Assembly: GCF_030908215.1 (NCBI RefSeq)
Contig: NZ_JAVFJK010000013.1
Span: 22,993 to 86,992 of the forward strand
Origin: Sinomonas sp. ASV486
GTDB taxonomy: Bacteria > Actinomycetota > Actinomycetes > Actinomycetales > Micrococcaceae
Length of the DNA: 64,000 nt
Direction of reading: 5' to 3'
Part shown: in pieces, positions 1 to 8,369 of the stretch
Position numbering within the stretch: the stretch's first letter is position 1
How the letters are laid out: every line of letters starts with the position of its first letter
The notes under the pieces: model-generated
Told to the model about the DNA's origin: nothing
Seen by the model: the letters and a program-made list of their open reading frames with translations, nothing else
Database searches by the model: none
Program-made: the position numbers and the translations under genes

Positions 1-2
1 TC

Positions 3-458
3 GGCGGCGACCGCGGCGGGTGGTACTCGTGGGACCGTCTGGACAACGGCGGCCACCCGAGCGCCAGAAGCATCCATCCAGAATGGCAGGCCCTCGCCGT
101 CGGCGACACCGTGAAGTACTGGACGGGCCGCGACGGCGCCGTCGACGCCTGGACGGTGGCGGTCCTCGAGGCGAACCGGTTCCTCGGTCTCCATGGGCTC
201 AGCGACCTGCGCGGCCGGCCCCTCGACCCGGCCAAGCCGCGGCCGGCGGCCTACACGGAAGGGCTCTGGGGGTTCCTCCTGAACGAGCTGCAGGACGGCG
301 AGACCCGGCTCGTCATCGGCGGGTACCAGGCCTTCCGGCCACGATGGGTCAGCCCCCTCCTCTCCGACGTGCTCTTCCCCCCGATCGTATGGATCATGCA
401 GGCCAGGATGCTGCGCGTGCTCAAGCGGAACGCCGAGAGCCCCGCGCCAACGGACTGA
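3..458 (+). CDS. C-terminal part of a SRPBCC-like protein (5' end outside window)
   Basis: The reading frame is open from the first bases of the window to a TGA at 456-458, so the visible 151 residues are the C-terminal part of a longer protein. The stretch GGWYSWDRLDN followed by a short charged segment and AVGD resembles actinobacterial proteins annotated as SRPBCC/polyketide-cyclase-like; a hydrophobic C-terminal segment (PLLSDVLFPPIVWIMQ) follows. An internal GTG at 111 could be read as a start but codon-consistent homologous-looking sequence continues upstream of it, so I treat it as internal. Function is not established; the family assignment is from memory of sequence resemblance. Confidence 0.6.
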   Translation, partial: GGDRGGWYSWDRLDNGGHPSARSIHPEWQALAVGDTVKYWTGRDGAVDAWTVAVLEANRFLGLHGLSDLRGRPLDPAKPRPAAYTEGLWGFLLNELQDGETRLVIGGYQAFRPRWVSPLLSDVLFPPIVWIMQARMLRVLKRNAESPAPTD

Positions 459-497
459 TGACCCGGCGGGCGGCGGAAGTCCCCGTCCGGTGACGGC

Positions 498-518
498 GGG
501 CCCTTGTGCCCAAGGCCC
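498..518 (+). terminator. possible weak terminator hairpin
   Basis: GGGCCCTTG and CAAGGCCC can pair around a TGCC loop with one bulged C, 40 nt after the stop of the first gene. There is no T-run, as is common in this G+C-rich sequence. Weak support. Confidence 0.3.
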
Positions 519-547
519 CCATGGGGCGGGATGCCTAACATCGAGGC

Positions 548-1255
548 ATGACACTGCTCCCCGGGCTCACCGCGCGCGCCTGGGTCCCGCTGTACCGGGC
601 CGCCGGGATCGCGGCGCTCCTGTTCGTCGCCTTCGGGGTCGCGGCGCTCTCGCTCTACTTCGTCAACCCGCCGCCGGTCTCGGGCGGCGAGGCGACCCTG
701 CGCTTCATCGCGGACCACAAGGCCTCGTACGTCGCCCAGCAGCTGCTGTGGCTCGTGCCGTCGCTGTTCGGGCTCGTCGTGTTCACGGCCCTGCTGGTGG
801 CCCACCTGTCCGCCGGTCCGAGCCTCGCGGTGCTCGGCTTCGTCGTCGGCGCGGGTTCCTGGATCGCACTCCTCGCGGTGCCGACCACGAGCGTCGGGAC
901 GCTTGCGCTGGTGACGCTGAGCGACCAGTACAGGGCGGCGGACGCCGGCGCGCGCTCGGCCTTCGTCGCGGCCGCGGAGGCGCTCGTGGCCAGCAACAAC
1001 ACCGTCACGCTCGCGGGGATCCTCACGCCGCTCGGCGTCCTCCTGATCTGCCTCCCGATGGTCCGTGGGGTCCTCCCCCACTGGATCGGCTGGCTCGGGC
1101 TCGCAACCGGCGCCCTGGGTCTCGCAAGCGAGGCGCTGCGCTTCGCCGTCACCTCCCTCTACGCGGTCTACGGGCCGCTGCTGTGGGTGTGGTTCGCGGC
1201 GGTCGGAATCGCCCTGCTGCGGCTCGATCGGGCCTCGCCGGCCCCGCTCCCGTGA
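548..1255 (+). CDS. DUF4386-like integral membrane protein
   Basis: A 235-residue protein with about six hydrophobic segments (starting near residues 15, 60, 88, 150, 175 and 205) separated by short loops, which fits the DUF4386/six-helix membrane protein families. It has no catalytic motif I can recognise. The ATG at 548 is preceded by GAGG 3-4 nt upstream and a TAACAT hexamer at about 534-539, so transcription may begin very close to the start codon. A second protein of the same general architecture lies at 25921, next to a MarR regulator. Function unknown. Confidence 0.7.
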   Translation: MTLLPGLTARAWVPLYRAAGIAALLFVAFGVAALSLYFVNPPPVSGGEATLRFIADHKASYVAQQLLWLVPSLFGLVVFTALLVAHLSAGPSLAVLGFVVGAGSWIALLAVPTTSVGTLALVTLSDQYRAADAGARSAFVAAAEALVASNNTVTLAGILTPLGVLLICLPMVRGVLPHWIGWLGLATGALGLASEALRFAVTSLYAVYGPLLWVWFAAVGIALLRLDRASPAPLP

Positions 1256-1402
1256 GCCTCGCCACGACGCTGGCGGAACCCAACGGGCCACGCGGCCATA
1301 GGCCGTGACGTTCCACGAGCCCACCCGTTTCCCACCGAGAGCCTTCCCTGCGGATGCCGGAATCCGGGTCCTTTGCCCGGTGCGTTCCCTAGACGGCGCC
1401 CG

Positions 1403-1408
1403 TAGTCT
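1403..1408 (+). promoter_or_regulatory. -10 element of a leaderless promoter (CYTH-CHAD gene)
   Basis: TAGTCT ends 6 nt before the ATG at 1415 and there is no Shine-Dalgarno sequence, so the transcript very probably starts at or next to the start codon. This TANNNT-close-to-ATG arrangement recurs through the window. Confidence 0.5.
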
Positions 1409-1414
1409 GAAGCT

Positions 1415-2947
1415 ATGGCCGCGCAGGAAATCCTCGAAGTGGAACGCAAGTACAACGTCGACGACGACGCCGCCGTACAGCCCCTCGCAGGCCTCCCCGG
1501 CGTGGACCGTGTCGGACCGCCGGTCACACATCACCTCGTGGCCGTCTACTTCGACACCCACGACTTCACCCTCGCGACGCACGGCATCACGCTGCGCCAC
1601 CGCACCGGAGGCTCGGACGCGGGCTGGCACCTCAAGCTGCCCGAGGGAGCCGCGCGCCGCGAGATCAGGGAGCCGTTGGGGGTCGACAGCAAGGCAGTGC
1701 CCGAACGGCTCCGCAGGCTCGTCGCCGTCCACGTTCGGGCCGCAGAACTCGTGCCGGTCGCCCAGCTGACGACGCGACGCACTGCCTCCCCACTGCTCAC
1801 GGCCGGCGGCGAGGTGCTCGCCGAGTTCAGCGACGACCGCGTCGAGTCCCAGGCGCCTCCCGGCATCGGGCAGCAGCAGCGGTGGCGCGAGTGGGAGATC
1901 GAGCTCGTCGACGGCACCCCGGACCTGCTCACCGCGGCCGACGAGATGCTCGCCTCCAACGGCGTGCACCCGGCCGAGCTCGCGTCGAAGCTGGCCCGCG
2001 CCCTCGGTCCCTCCCTCCCGCAGAAGCCGAAGCCCGCGGCGGCCCCGAAGCGCAAGGGGCAGGCCGGCGTCGTGCTCCTGACGTACCTGCAGCGACACGT
2101 CGACGCGCTCAAGACCGTGGACCCCGGCGTGCGCCTCGACGCGGAGGACGCCGTCCATCAGCTCAGGGTCAGCGCGCGCCGCATGCGCTCGGCGCTCGCA
2201 ACGTTCAAGAAGCTCGTGGACGCCCCTACCGCAGACCGCCTCCGTGCGGAGCTGCAGTGGCTCGCAGGCACTGTGGGCCAGGCGCGCGACGTCGAGGTCA
2301 TGCGCGAGCGCCTGACCGCCCTCGCTGCGGGCGAGCTGCCCGAACTGCTCGTGGGTCCGGTCGCGCAGCGTATCCAGGAGGAGTCGGACTCCCGCTACCG
2401 GCAGGCGCACGACGTCGGTCTGGCCGCCATGGACAGCGAACGGTACTTCCACCTACTCGACTCGCTCGACGCTTTCGTTGCCGACCCGCCTCTGACCGAC
2501 CGCGCGCACCAGAAGGCCAGCAAGACGGTGGCGCGCCACATCGCCAAGGACATCGAGCGGCTGAAGGAGGCCGTCCGCGCAGCGGAGGACGCCGATGATG
2601 CCGACTCCTCGGGCGAGGCGGCTGGTGAGGAAGCGGTCGATGCCGCGCTCCACGAGGTGCGCAAGAGCGCCAAGCGCCTGCGCTACGCGGCAGAGGCCGC
2701 GACCCCGGTGCTGGGCAAGCGGGCCTCCCGGCTGGCCAAATCCGCGGAGCGGATCCAGGAGACCCTCGGGACGGTCCAGGACTCGGTGGTGAGCCGCGCC
2801 CATCTCCTCGACCTCGCGGCGCAGGCGCATGACGACGGCGACAGTGCGTTCAGCTTCGGTCGCCTGCACGCCCTCGAGCAGCAACGGGCCGCCGAGGCAC
2901 GCGCACAGTTCGTCCGCGACTGGGCGGACTTCATCAAGAACCAGTAG
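1415..2947 (+). CDS. CYTH and CHAD domain protein
   Basis: A 510-residue two-domain protein. The N-terminal CYTH domain (about residues 5-200) opens with the hallmark ExExK motif (EVERK, residues 8-12), used in this superfamily to bind triphosphates and divalent metal. After an Ala/Pro/Lys linker (about 200-225) comes a CHAD domain (about 225-508), an alpha-helical domain rich in conserved His, Arg and Lys (for example HQLRVSARRMRSAL and HEVRKSAKRLRYA) that is known to bind polyphosphate. The CYTH-CHAD pairing therefore suggests a role in polyphosphate binding or hydrolysis. The protein is full length; transcription looks leaderless. Convergence or operon partners are not evident. Confidence 0.9.
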   Translation: MAAQEILEVERKYNVDDDAAVQPLAGLPGVDRVGPPVTHHLVAVYFDTHDFTLATHGITLRHRTGGSDAGWHLKLPEGAARREIREPLGVDSKAVPERLRRLVAVHVRAAELVPVAQLTTRRTASPLLTAGGEVLAEFSDDRVESQAPPGIGQQQRWREWEIELVDGTPDLLTAADEMLASNGVHPAELASKLARALGPSLPQKPKPAAAPKRKGQAGVVLLTYLQRHVDALKTVDPGVRLDAEDAVHQLRVSARRMRSALATFKKLVDAPTADRLRAELQWLAGTVGQARDVEVMRERLTALAAGELPELLVGPVAQRIQEESDSRYRQAHDVGLAAMDSERYFHLLDSLDAFVADPPLTDRAHQKASKTVARHIAKDIERLKEAVRAAEDADDADSSGEAAGEEAVDAALHEVRKSAKRLRYAAEAATPVLGKRASRLAKSAERIQETLGTVQDSVVSRAHLLDLAAQAHDDGDSAFSFGRLHALEQQRAAEARAQFVRDWADFIKNQ

Positions 2948-3020
2948 GCAGGCCCACTCGGTTCGCGTATGTGGATGATGTGTCAGTCAGGGGCGAGTCT
3001 TCGGCGCACGATCGACCGTG

Positions 3021-3026
3021 TAGACT
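3021..3026 (+). promoter_or_regulatory. candidate -10 of the cold-shock gene; long 5' leader
   Basis: TAGACT at 3021-3026 would give a leader of roughly 230 nt before the ATG at 3263. The 315-nt space between the CHAD gene and the cold-shock gene contains no credible coding sequence but has small inverted repeats (GGCC-taa-GGCC near 3060; CCGGCCG-tcaa-CGGCCGG at 3223-3240). Long structured leaders are typical of cold-shock genes. Confidence 0.4.
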
Positions 3027-3222
3027 AGTCAAGAACGCCGCCTCCCAAGAATGGTGGTTTGGCCTAAGGCCTCGAACGCCTTCTCTCTGCGGCTCAAATT
3101 CTTCAGAGCATATCTCCACATCTGCTGCGCACGGCCACTCGGCCGGAGGACGCACCCACTGACTCTCATCTGACTCACTCACCCCCCATTGTCCGCGTCG
3201 GCGCCGTCGCCGCGGCTTATGA

Positions 3223-3240
3223 CCGGCCGTCAACGGCCGG
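3223..3240 (+). promoter_or_regulatory. leader hairpin upstream of cold-shock gene
   Basis: A perfect 7-bp stem CCGGCCG / CGGCCGG closes a TCAA tetraloop 22 nt before the start codon and just upstream of the Shine-Dalgarno region AAAAGGAAAAAC. It may contribute to temperature-dependent translation; that is inference. Confidence 0.4.
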
Positions 3241-3262
3241 ATGCACAAAAGGAAAAACAAGA

Positions 3263-3466
3263 ATGGCCACTGGCACCGTGAAATGGTTCAACTCCGAGAA
3301 GGGCTTTGGATTCATCGCGCCCGATAACGGCAACCCCGACGTCTTCGCGCACTACAGCGCGATCGTCTCCAACGGCTACCGCTCCCTCGAAGAGGGCCAG
3401 CAGGTGGAGTTCGACGCCGAGCAGGGCCCCAAGGGTCCGCAGGCCGTGAACATCCGCCCTCTCTGA
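3263..3466 (+). CDS. csp: cold-shock protein, CspA family
   Basis: A 67-residue single cold-shock (OB-fold) domain with both nucleic-acid-binding motifs: RNP1 as KGFGFI (about residues 13-18) and RNP2 as DVFAHYSAI. Length and sequence are those of CspA-family RNA chaperones that melt mRNA structure in the cytoplasm. The start is supported by an A-rich Shine-Dalgarno region (AAAAGGAAAA) 7-13 nt upstream. It is monocistronic: a long leader precedes it and a strong hairpin follows. A fatty-acid desaturase lies directly downstream, a plausible cold-adaptation neighbourhood. Confidence 0.95.
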   Translation: MATGTVKWFNSEKGFGFIAPDNGNPDVFAHYSAIVSNGYRSLEEGQQVEFDAEQGPKGPQAVNIRPL

Positions 3467-3480
3467 TTTTGAGGCATCTC

Positions 3481-3510
3481 GTGGGCGGGCCGCTTCTGCG
3501 GCCCGCCCAC
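3481..3510 (+). terminator. strong terminator hairpin after cold-shock gene
   Basis: A perfect 13-bp stem (arm GTGGGCGGGCCGC, loop TTCT, complementary arm) starts 14 nt after the stop codon. No U-run follows, which is usual in this genome type. Confidence 0.8.
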
Positions 3511-3584
3511 GGGCTCAACTCCTGCTGTTCACCCACTGCGCTGAACTGAGCGCTAACCCCATAGAAGGTGCTCTGATCTCGACG

Positions 3585-4682
3585 GTGTCCAGCCCCACAG
3601 TCCAGGCCCCGCGCAGCCCCAAGGCGCACGCGGGCACGGACACGTTCCCGCCCCTGACCCGGGCGTATCTCCAGGTTTCGCAGGTTGTCCGCGAGACTGG
3701 ACTCCTTCGGCGCACGCCGTGGTTCTACTCCCTCGTGGGAGCGGCACTCGTGGTACTCCTCGGAGCAGGCCTCACCGGCTCGATCCTCCTGGGGCACAGC
3801 TGGTTCCAGCTGCTCATCGCCGCCGGCTTGGGGATCGTCTTCACTCAGATCGCATTTCTCGCCCATGAGGCCGCCCACCGCCAGATCCTGGCGTCCGGAC
3901 CAGCCAATGACAGGCTCGCCCGCGGGCTCGCAGCCGTCGTAGGCATGAGCTACTCGTGGTGGGACTCCAAGCACAGCCGCCACCATGCAAACCCCAACCG
4001 CGTCGGCAAGGACCCGGACATCGAGGTCGACACGATCTCCTTCATCGAGGAGGACGCCTCCCAGGCCAAGGGCCTGAGGCGCCTCATCACACGCCGTCAG
4101 GGCTGGTTCTTCTTCCCCCTGCTGACCCTCGAGGGCATCAACCTCCACTTCCTCAGCGCGCGCCACCTCGCCTCCCGCGGCCCCGTGAAGGGCCGATGGA
4201 TCGAGATCGGCCTGATCGTGCTGCGCTTCGCACTCTTCCTCACGCCCCTCTTCCTCCTGCTGCCGGTCGGAATGGCGTTCGCGTTCCTCGGTGTCCAGCT
4301 CGCGGTGTTCGGCCTGTACATGGGCGCGACCTTCGCCCCGAACCACAAGGGCATGCCGGTCATCGCGAAGGACGCCAGGCTCGACTTCTTCAGCAAGCAG
4401 GTCCGCACGTCCCGGAACATCTCGGGAGGCTGGTGGGCAACGTGGCTCATGGGCGGCCTCAACTACCAGGTCGAGCACCACCTGTTCCCGAGCATGCCCC
4501 GCCCTCATCTGGCGCAGGCCCGGCAGATCGTCCGCGAGCACTGCCGCACCCTCAAGGTCCCCTACACGGAGACCAACCTGTGGCGCTCCTACGGGATCGT
4601 CATCAGCTACCTCAACCGCGTCGGGCTCGCCGCCCGCGACCCCTTCGAATGCCCCATCACCGCGCAGTACCGGCGCGCCTGA
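3585..4682 (+). CDS. membrane fatty acid desaturase
   Basis: A 365-residue integral membrane desaturase with all three histidine boxes that bind the di-iron centre: HEAAH (94-98), HSRHH (130-134) and VEHH (296-299, in QVEHHLFPSMPR). Two hydrophobic hairpins lie between boxes, near residues 45-90 and 205-245. It introduces a double bond into acyl chains and so controls membrane fluidity. No electron-donor domain is fused to it and none is adjacent. The GTG at 3585 is the best start that keeps the N-terminal extension, but no good Shine-Dalgarno sequence is present, so the exact start is uncertain. It follows the cold-shock gene and its terminator. Confidence 0.9.
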   Translation: MSSPTVQAPRSPKAHAGTDTFPPLTRAYLQVSQVVRETGLLRRTPWFYSLVGAALVVLLGAGLTGSILLGHSWFQLLIAAGLGIVFTQIAFLAHEAAHRQILASGPANDRLARGLAAVVGMSYSWWDSKHSRHHANPNRVGKDPDIEVDTISFIEEDASQAKGLRRLITRRQGWFFFPLLTLEGINLHFLSARHLASRGPVKGRWIEIGLIVLRFALFLTPLFLLLPVGMAFAFLGVQLAVFGLYMGATFAPNHKGMPVIAKDARLDFFSKQVRTSRNISGGWWATWLMGGLNYQVEHHLFPSMPRPHLAQARQIVREHCRTLKVPYTETNLWRSYGIVISYLNRVGLAARDPFECPITAQYRRA

Positions 4683-4710
4683 TGGCGAGCGGCCGGGCGT
4701 ACCCTGAATC

Positions 4711-5118
4711 ATGAGAACGAACTACGTTCGGGGGGCCTCACTCAGCTGCTCCGAGTCTCAGGCGGAGATCAGGGACATGCTCGCCGCGTCTGGGATTCGG
4801 CAGTTCCAGTTCCGCTCCGAACAGGGCCGGGCCGGCGTGGCCTTCAGTACCGGCGACCGCCGGTTCCGGCTAGTCCTGCCGGTCGCGGTGGCCGCCGCTG
4901 GCCCGCCGGATTCACGGAGCTCGCAGGACGCCGCCCGCAGACACTGGCGGCAGCTCTCGGTGCTGATGCGGGCCAAGCTCGACGCCGTCTCCTCGGGAAT
5001 CGTCACCTTCGACGAGGAGTTCCTGGCGTACATGGTGATGCCGGGCGGGGGCACTGTCTTCCAAGCGACCGCGCCTGGAATCGCGAGCGCCTACGCCGTG
5101 GCCCAACCGCACGTGTGA
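4711..5118 (+). CDS. small conserved-looking protein of unknown function
   Basis: A 135-residue soluble alpha/beta-looking protein without signal peptide or membrane segment. Recognisable local patterns are a central helix with basic residues (AARRHWRQLSVLMRAKLDAV) and a segment FDEEFLAYMVMPGGGTV near residues 92-108. I do not recognise the family. The ATG follows a TACCCT hexamer (4698-4703) by 7 nt without a Shine-Dalgarno, so it is probably transcribed leaderless and independently of the desaturase. It converges on the alcohol dehydrogenase gene, leaving one base between the stop codons. Confidence 0.6.
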   Translation: MRTNYVRGASLSCSESQAEIRDMLAASGIRQFQFRSEQGRAGVAFSTGDRRFRLVLPVAVAAAGPPDSRSSQDAARRHWRQLSVLMRAKLDAVSSGIVTFDEEFLAYMVMPGGGTVFQATAPGIASAYAVAQPHV

Positions 5119-5119
5119 C

Positions 5120-6241
5120 TCACACGCCGTCGAACGTCACCAGCTGCCGGATCACCGAGCCTGACGCGAGCGCGTCCATGCCCTCGTTGATCTCCTCGAG
5201 CGTGATCTGCCGCGAGACGAGCCGCTCGAGCGGGAGGCGTCCCGCTCGCCACAGCTCCTCGAACGCCGGCACGTCCCGCTTGGGCACCGCCGAGCCGAGG
5301 TAGCTGCCGACCACGGTCTGAGCCCGGGCCGTGAGCTGGAGCGGCTCGATCTCAGCCGTCGCCCCCGGCGCGGGGAGCCCCACCGTCACGAGGGTCCCGC
5401 CGAGCCCGAGCAGTCGGAAGGCGGTCTCGAACGCCCGCGGGTGGCCCACCGCCTCGAGCACGACGTCGGCCTCCACCTTTCGCTCGACGGCCTCCCCCGG
5501 GGTATAGGCCTCGGCGGCCCCCCACTCCCGCGCAGTGGCGAGCTTGGACTCCTGCGAATCCACCGCGATGACCCGGCAGCCCGTCGCGAGAGCCGTCAGC
5601 AGTCCTGCCATCCCCACTCCCCCGAGGCCCACGACGGCGACACTCGTCTCTGCGGTGATCCTCCCCGCGTTCAGCAGCGCCCCGCCGCCCGTGAGCACCG
5701 CGCATCCGAGGAGGGCGGCGACGGTGGGCGGGACGTCGTCGCCCACGGGCACCACCGAACGCTCGTCGACGACAGCATGCGTCGCGAAGCCGGACACGCC
5801 CAGATGATGCTGCACCGCTTCTCCCCTGCGCGTGAGGTGGCGGGTCCCCGTGAGGAGCGTCCCGGCCGCGTTCGAGGCGCTCCCGCGCTCGCACGGCAGG
5901 CGGCCCTCAGTGGCACACGCCGCGCATTCGCCGCAGCGTGGCAGGAAGGTCATGACGACCCGCTGCCCGGGGCCCACGCCCACGACGCCGGGCCCCACCT
6001 CCTCGACGATGCCAGCCGCCTCATGGCCCAGGAGCATCGGCACCGGCCGCGGGCGCGAGCCGTTGACCACGGAGAGGTCCGAATGGCACAGGCCAGCCGC
6101 CTCGATGCGGACCAGCAGCTCACCGGCCCCGGGGCCGGTGAGCTCGAGCTCGTCGATGGTGAGCGGCTGGCTCGCCGCGTACGGCGCGTGCGCGTCCAAG
6201 GTGTTCAGGACGGCGCCGCGGATGATGCGGGTGGCAGTCAC
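5120..6241 (-). CDS. zinc-dependent medium-chain alcohol dehydrogenase
   Basis: A 373-residue medium-chain dehydrogenase/reductase. The catalytic zinc site is visible as C52-H-S-D and G72-H-E-A-A-G; four cysteines C103, C106, C109 and C117 form the structural zinc lobe, which points to the class III-like (formaldehyde/mycothiol or NAD-dependent aryl alcohol) branch. The nucleotide-binding Rossmann motif is VVGLGGVGMAG near residues 203-213. Substrate is not predictable from sequence alone. It is the second gene of a two-gene operon with the reductase at 6251-7132 (9-nt gap). Confidence 0.85.
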   Translation of the reverse strand: MTATRIIRGAVLNTLDAHAPYAASQPLTIDELELTGPGAGELLVRIEAAGLCHSDLSVVNGSRPRPVPMLLGHEAAGIVEEVGPGVVGVGPGQRVVMTFLPRCGECAACATEGRLPCERGSASNAAGTLLTGTRHLTRRGEAVQHHLGVSGFATHAVVDERSVVPVGDDVPPTVAALLGCAVLTGGGALLNAGRITAETSVAVVGLGGVGMAGLLTALATGCRVIAVDSQESKLATAREWGAAEAYTPGEAVERKVEADVVLEAVGHPRAFETAFRLLGLGGTLVTVGLPAPGATAEIEPLQLTARAQTVVGSYLGSAVPKRDVPAFEELWRAGRLPLERLVSRQITLEEINEGMDALASGSVIRQLVTFDGV

Positions 6242-6250
6242 GCTCGCTCC

Positions 6251-7132
6251 TCAGTTCCGGCCGCGGCCGGAGCCTGAACGGAAGGCCTCCACGACGGAGG
6301 CCATGTCCTCTGCGCCGTGGCCGGCCGCCGCCGCTGCCTCGAAGCGGTCACGCAGCGCGTCCATGAGCACCGCGCTCACGCCGCTGGACCGGAGCGCGTC
6401 GCCGATGAGCCCAGAGTCCTTGGCCGCACCCTCGAGAGGGAACGCCGGCGGATACTCTCCAGCGATCATGGCCGCGCCCTTGAGCTGCGCATACGCGCTG
6501 TCGGTCCCGGCGCCGGAGATCGTGTCGAGGAACAGCTGCGGGTCGAGCCCGAGGCCGCGCGCCAGGTCGATGGCCTGCGCCGTGCCGCCGACGAGCGTGA
6601 GCACCCACGAGTTCATCACGAGCTTGAGGCGCTGCCCGTCGTCTGGCCTCTCGCCGACCCACACCGTCTCCGAGCCGATCGCGTCGAACACCGGCTCGAC
6701 GGCGCCCCGCACCTCGCCCGGACACCCCGCGAGGACTGTCAGCGTCCCCTGCTCCGCGGGCTGGCGCGTGCCCATGACCGGCGCGTCCACGAACGCGACG
6801 CCCTGGGCACGGGCCAGCCCGGCCAGCCGCTGCGCGCCTTCCACGCCGACGGTGGCGCTCTGGACCCACACCGCGCCGTCCTTCATCGCGGGCAGGGCCT
6901 CACCCATGGCGTCGGCAATCGCGGCCTCGTCGAACAGCATCGTCACCACGATGTCCGCGTCCCTGACGGCGTCGGCCACGCTCTCGGCGACCCGCGCGCC
7001 GTCGTCCGCGAGAGCCTCCGCCCGCCCGCGCGTGCGGTTCCAGACGGCGACCTCGAACCCCGCCTTGGCGAGGTTCTTCGCCATCCCCGCGCCCATGATC
7101 CCTGTGCCGAGTACGGCGACTGATGTGCCCAT
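6251..7132 (-). CDS. NAD(P)-dependent 3-hydroxyisobutyrate dehydrogenase-type reductase
   Basis: A 293-residue beta-hydroxyacid dehydrogenase-family protein. The N-terminal Rossmann signature GTGIMGAGMA is at about residues 9-18 and the conserved active-site lysine region is visible as RLKLVMNSWV near residue 170; a helical C-terminal domain follows. Family members reduce short-chain semialdehydes or oxidise 3-hydroxyacids. It is probably co-transcribed with the downstream zinc alcohol dehydrogenase. A closer function (for example 3-hydroxyisobutyrate versus tartronate semialdehyde) cannot be decided here. Confidence 0.85.
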   Translation of the reverse strand: MGTSVAVLGTGIMGAGMAKNLAKAGFEVAVWNRTRGRAEALADDGARVAESVADAVRDADIVVTMLFDEAAIADAMGEALPAMKDGAVWVQSATVGVEGAQRLAGLARAQGVAFVDAPVMGTRQPAEQGTLTVLAGCPGEVRGAVEPVFDAIGSETVWVGERPDDGQRLKLVMNSWVLTLVGGTAQAIDLARGLGLDPQLFLDTISGAGTDSAYAQLKGAAMIAGEYPPAFPLEGAAKDSGLIGDALRSSGVSAVLMDALRDRFEAAAAAGHGAEDMASVVEAFRSGSGRGRN

Positions 7133-7243
7133 GTGTGCCTCCTTAGACCTGTGCCCACGCTAGTTCGTGCAGCGCCGGGCCCTCAAGGCCGCGTGCCTCC
7201 GAAGGGCATTGCCCCGGCGAAGGCCCCCTGCGACGATGTCTCC

Positions 7244-7576
7244 GTGGCATACGACACAGAGCTCGCGGACCGGATCCGCGGCGTCCTCATCGGCACGGCC
7301 GACTTCACCGAGAAGAAGATGTTCGGCGGCCTCGCGTTCCTGGTCGGCGGGAACATGGCAGTGAGCGCGAGCGGCAACGGCGGCATGCTCCTGCGCGCCG
7401 ACCCCGCGGCCAGCGACGAGCTGTGCGCGACCCCGGGCGTCGAGCGCGCCGTCATGCGCGGGAAGGCGATGGACGGCTGGCTGCGCGTCGCAGACGAGGT
7501 GATCGACTCCGAGGATGGGCTCAGGCACTGGGTGCGGGTCGGCGTCGCATACGCGGGCTCACTGCCGCCGAAGTAG
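7244..7576 (+). CDS. TfoX N-terminal domain protein
   Basis: A 110-residue protein matching the TfoX N-terminal domain: MAYDTELADRIR, then KKMFGGLAFLVGGNMAVS and a C-terminal WVRVGVAYAGSLPPK. Such stand-alone TfoX-N proteins are common in actinobacteria and are not known competence regulators. The frame is open upstream to 7133, but the conserved domain begins at the GTG at 7244 (GTGGCATACGAC), so I chose that start. It is divergent from the reductase operon and converges on the HAD gene. Confidence 0.75.
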   Translation: MAYDTELADRIRGVLIGTADFTEKKMFGGLAFLVGGNMAVSASGNGGMLLRADPAASDELCATPGVERAVMRGKAMDGWLRVADEVIDSEDGLRHWVRVGVAYAGSLPPK

Positions 7577-7621
7577 CCGCCGGGCTCCGACGCCGCTGCG
7601 CTGTGCCACCGGGCCCCCCGC

Positions 7622-8281
7622 TCAGCCGACGAGCATGAGCCGCACCCCGCCGTCGTGCGCCACGGACACCGAGACGGCCGTGAAGTCCGGCACCCAGTAG
7701 GTCGGCGAGTACGACGCCGCGCGCTCGCCGACGCCGAGCACGCGCGCCCCCGCCGCAAGACCGGCGGCGATCCCTGCCTCGGAGTCCTCGAGCACGAGGC
7801 ATGCGCCGGGATCCACTCCGAGCGTCGACGCGGCGAGGAGGAACCCCTCGGGATCGGGCTTGCTCGCCCTCACCATCTCGGCGGTTACCGCGACGGCCGG
7901 AAACGGCAGGCCGCCGGCGGCCATGCGGCGTCGCGCGAGGTCGTCGTCGGCCGAGGTGACGAGCGCGTGCGGCACACCGTCGAGCGCCGCGAGGAACACG
8001 CCCGCACCGGGCACGGCGACCACGCCGGCAACGTCCTCACGGGACTCGTCCAGCATGCGCTTCTCGTCAGCCAGGTTGTCCGCCGGGGGCCGATCCGGCA
8101 GAAGCAGCGACATCGTGAGCCAGCCCTGGCGCCCGTGGATGAGCGGCTCGACCGATCCCCACGCGAGGCCCTGCACGGCGGCCCACTCGGACCACAGCCG
8201 CTCGACCACGGCATCCGAGTTCACGAGTGTCCCGTCCATGTCGAGCAGGAGGGCGCTGGCGGTGACGGTCTGGATATTCAT
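7622..8281 (-). CDS. HAD-family sugar-phosphatase-like hydrolase
   Basis: A 219-residue HAD subfamily IA hydrolase. Motif I is DMDGTLVNSD at residues 14-23 (nucleophile and general acid Asp), the Thr/Ser motif II is VTSADDD, and the motif III/IV region is KPDPEGFLLAASTLGV followed by LVLEDSEAGIAAG. It resembles phosphatases acting on sugar phosphates. The start at 8281 is preceded by AGGAGA 8 nt upstream; the longer frame to 8314 has no such signal. It is divergent from a DasR/NagR-like regulator, so a role with amino-sugar metabolism is plausible but inferred. Confidence 0.85.
   Translation of the reverse strand: MNIQTVTASALLLDMDGTLVNSDAVVERLWSEWAAVQGLAWGSVEPLIHGRQGWLTMSLLLPDRPPADNLADEKRMLDESREDVAGVVAVPGAGVFLAALDGVPHALVTSADDDLARRRMAAGGLPFPAVAVTAEMVRASKPDPEGFLLAASTLGVDPGACLVLEDSEAGIAAGLAAGARVLGVGERAASYSPTYWVPDFTAVSVSVAHDGGVRLMLVG
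7649..7658 (+). repeat. first of 18 copies of GCCGTCGTGC in the window
   Basis: Plus-strand copies start at 7649, 11290, 20040, 21542, 26341, 29477, 31803, 43264, 50693, 51522, 52950, 54874, 57540 and 63288; minus-strand copies at 11272, 33025, 35871 and 54750. The common extended form is CGCCGTCGTGCG. In coding DNA it usually reads AVVR or AHDG(G/A). See the finding for interpretation. Confidence 0.75.
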
Positions 8282-8337
8282 GGGTCCATTCTCCTGAGTC
8301 TCCCCACCGCACATGACATAATCCCCATAGTGGTCCT

Positions 8338-8355
8338 ATCTGGATCGCACCAGAT
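8338..8355. promoter_or_regulatory. inverted repeat in the HAD/GntR divergent promoter region
   Basis: ATCTGG and CCAGAT form a perfect 6-bp inverted repeat with a 6-nt spacer, 14 nt before the regulator start. A TGGTCCTATCTGGA stretch overlaps it. It is a candidate autoregulatory site for the adjacent GntR-family protein; not a perfect DasR box. Confidence 0.4.
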
Positions 8356-8369
8356 GCGAGGAGGCCCCC

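Noticed and set aside
7133..7243. N-terminal extension of the TfoX-N protein
   Set aside because: Residues before MAYDTELADRIR are low-complexity and upstream of the conserved domain; no Shine-Dalgarno at 7133.
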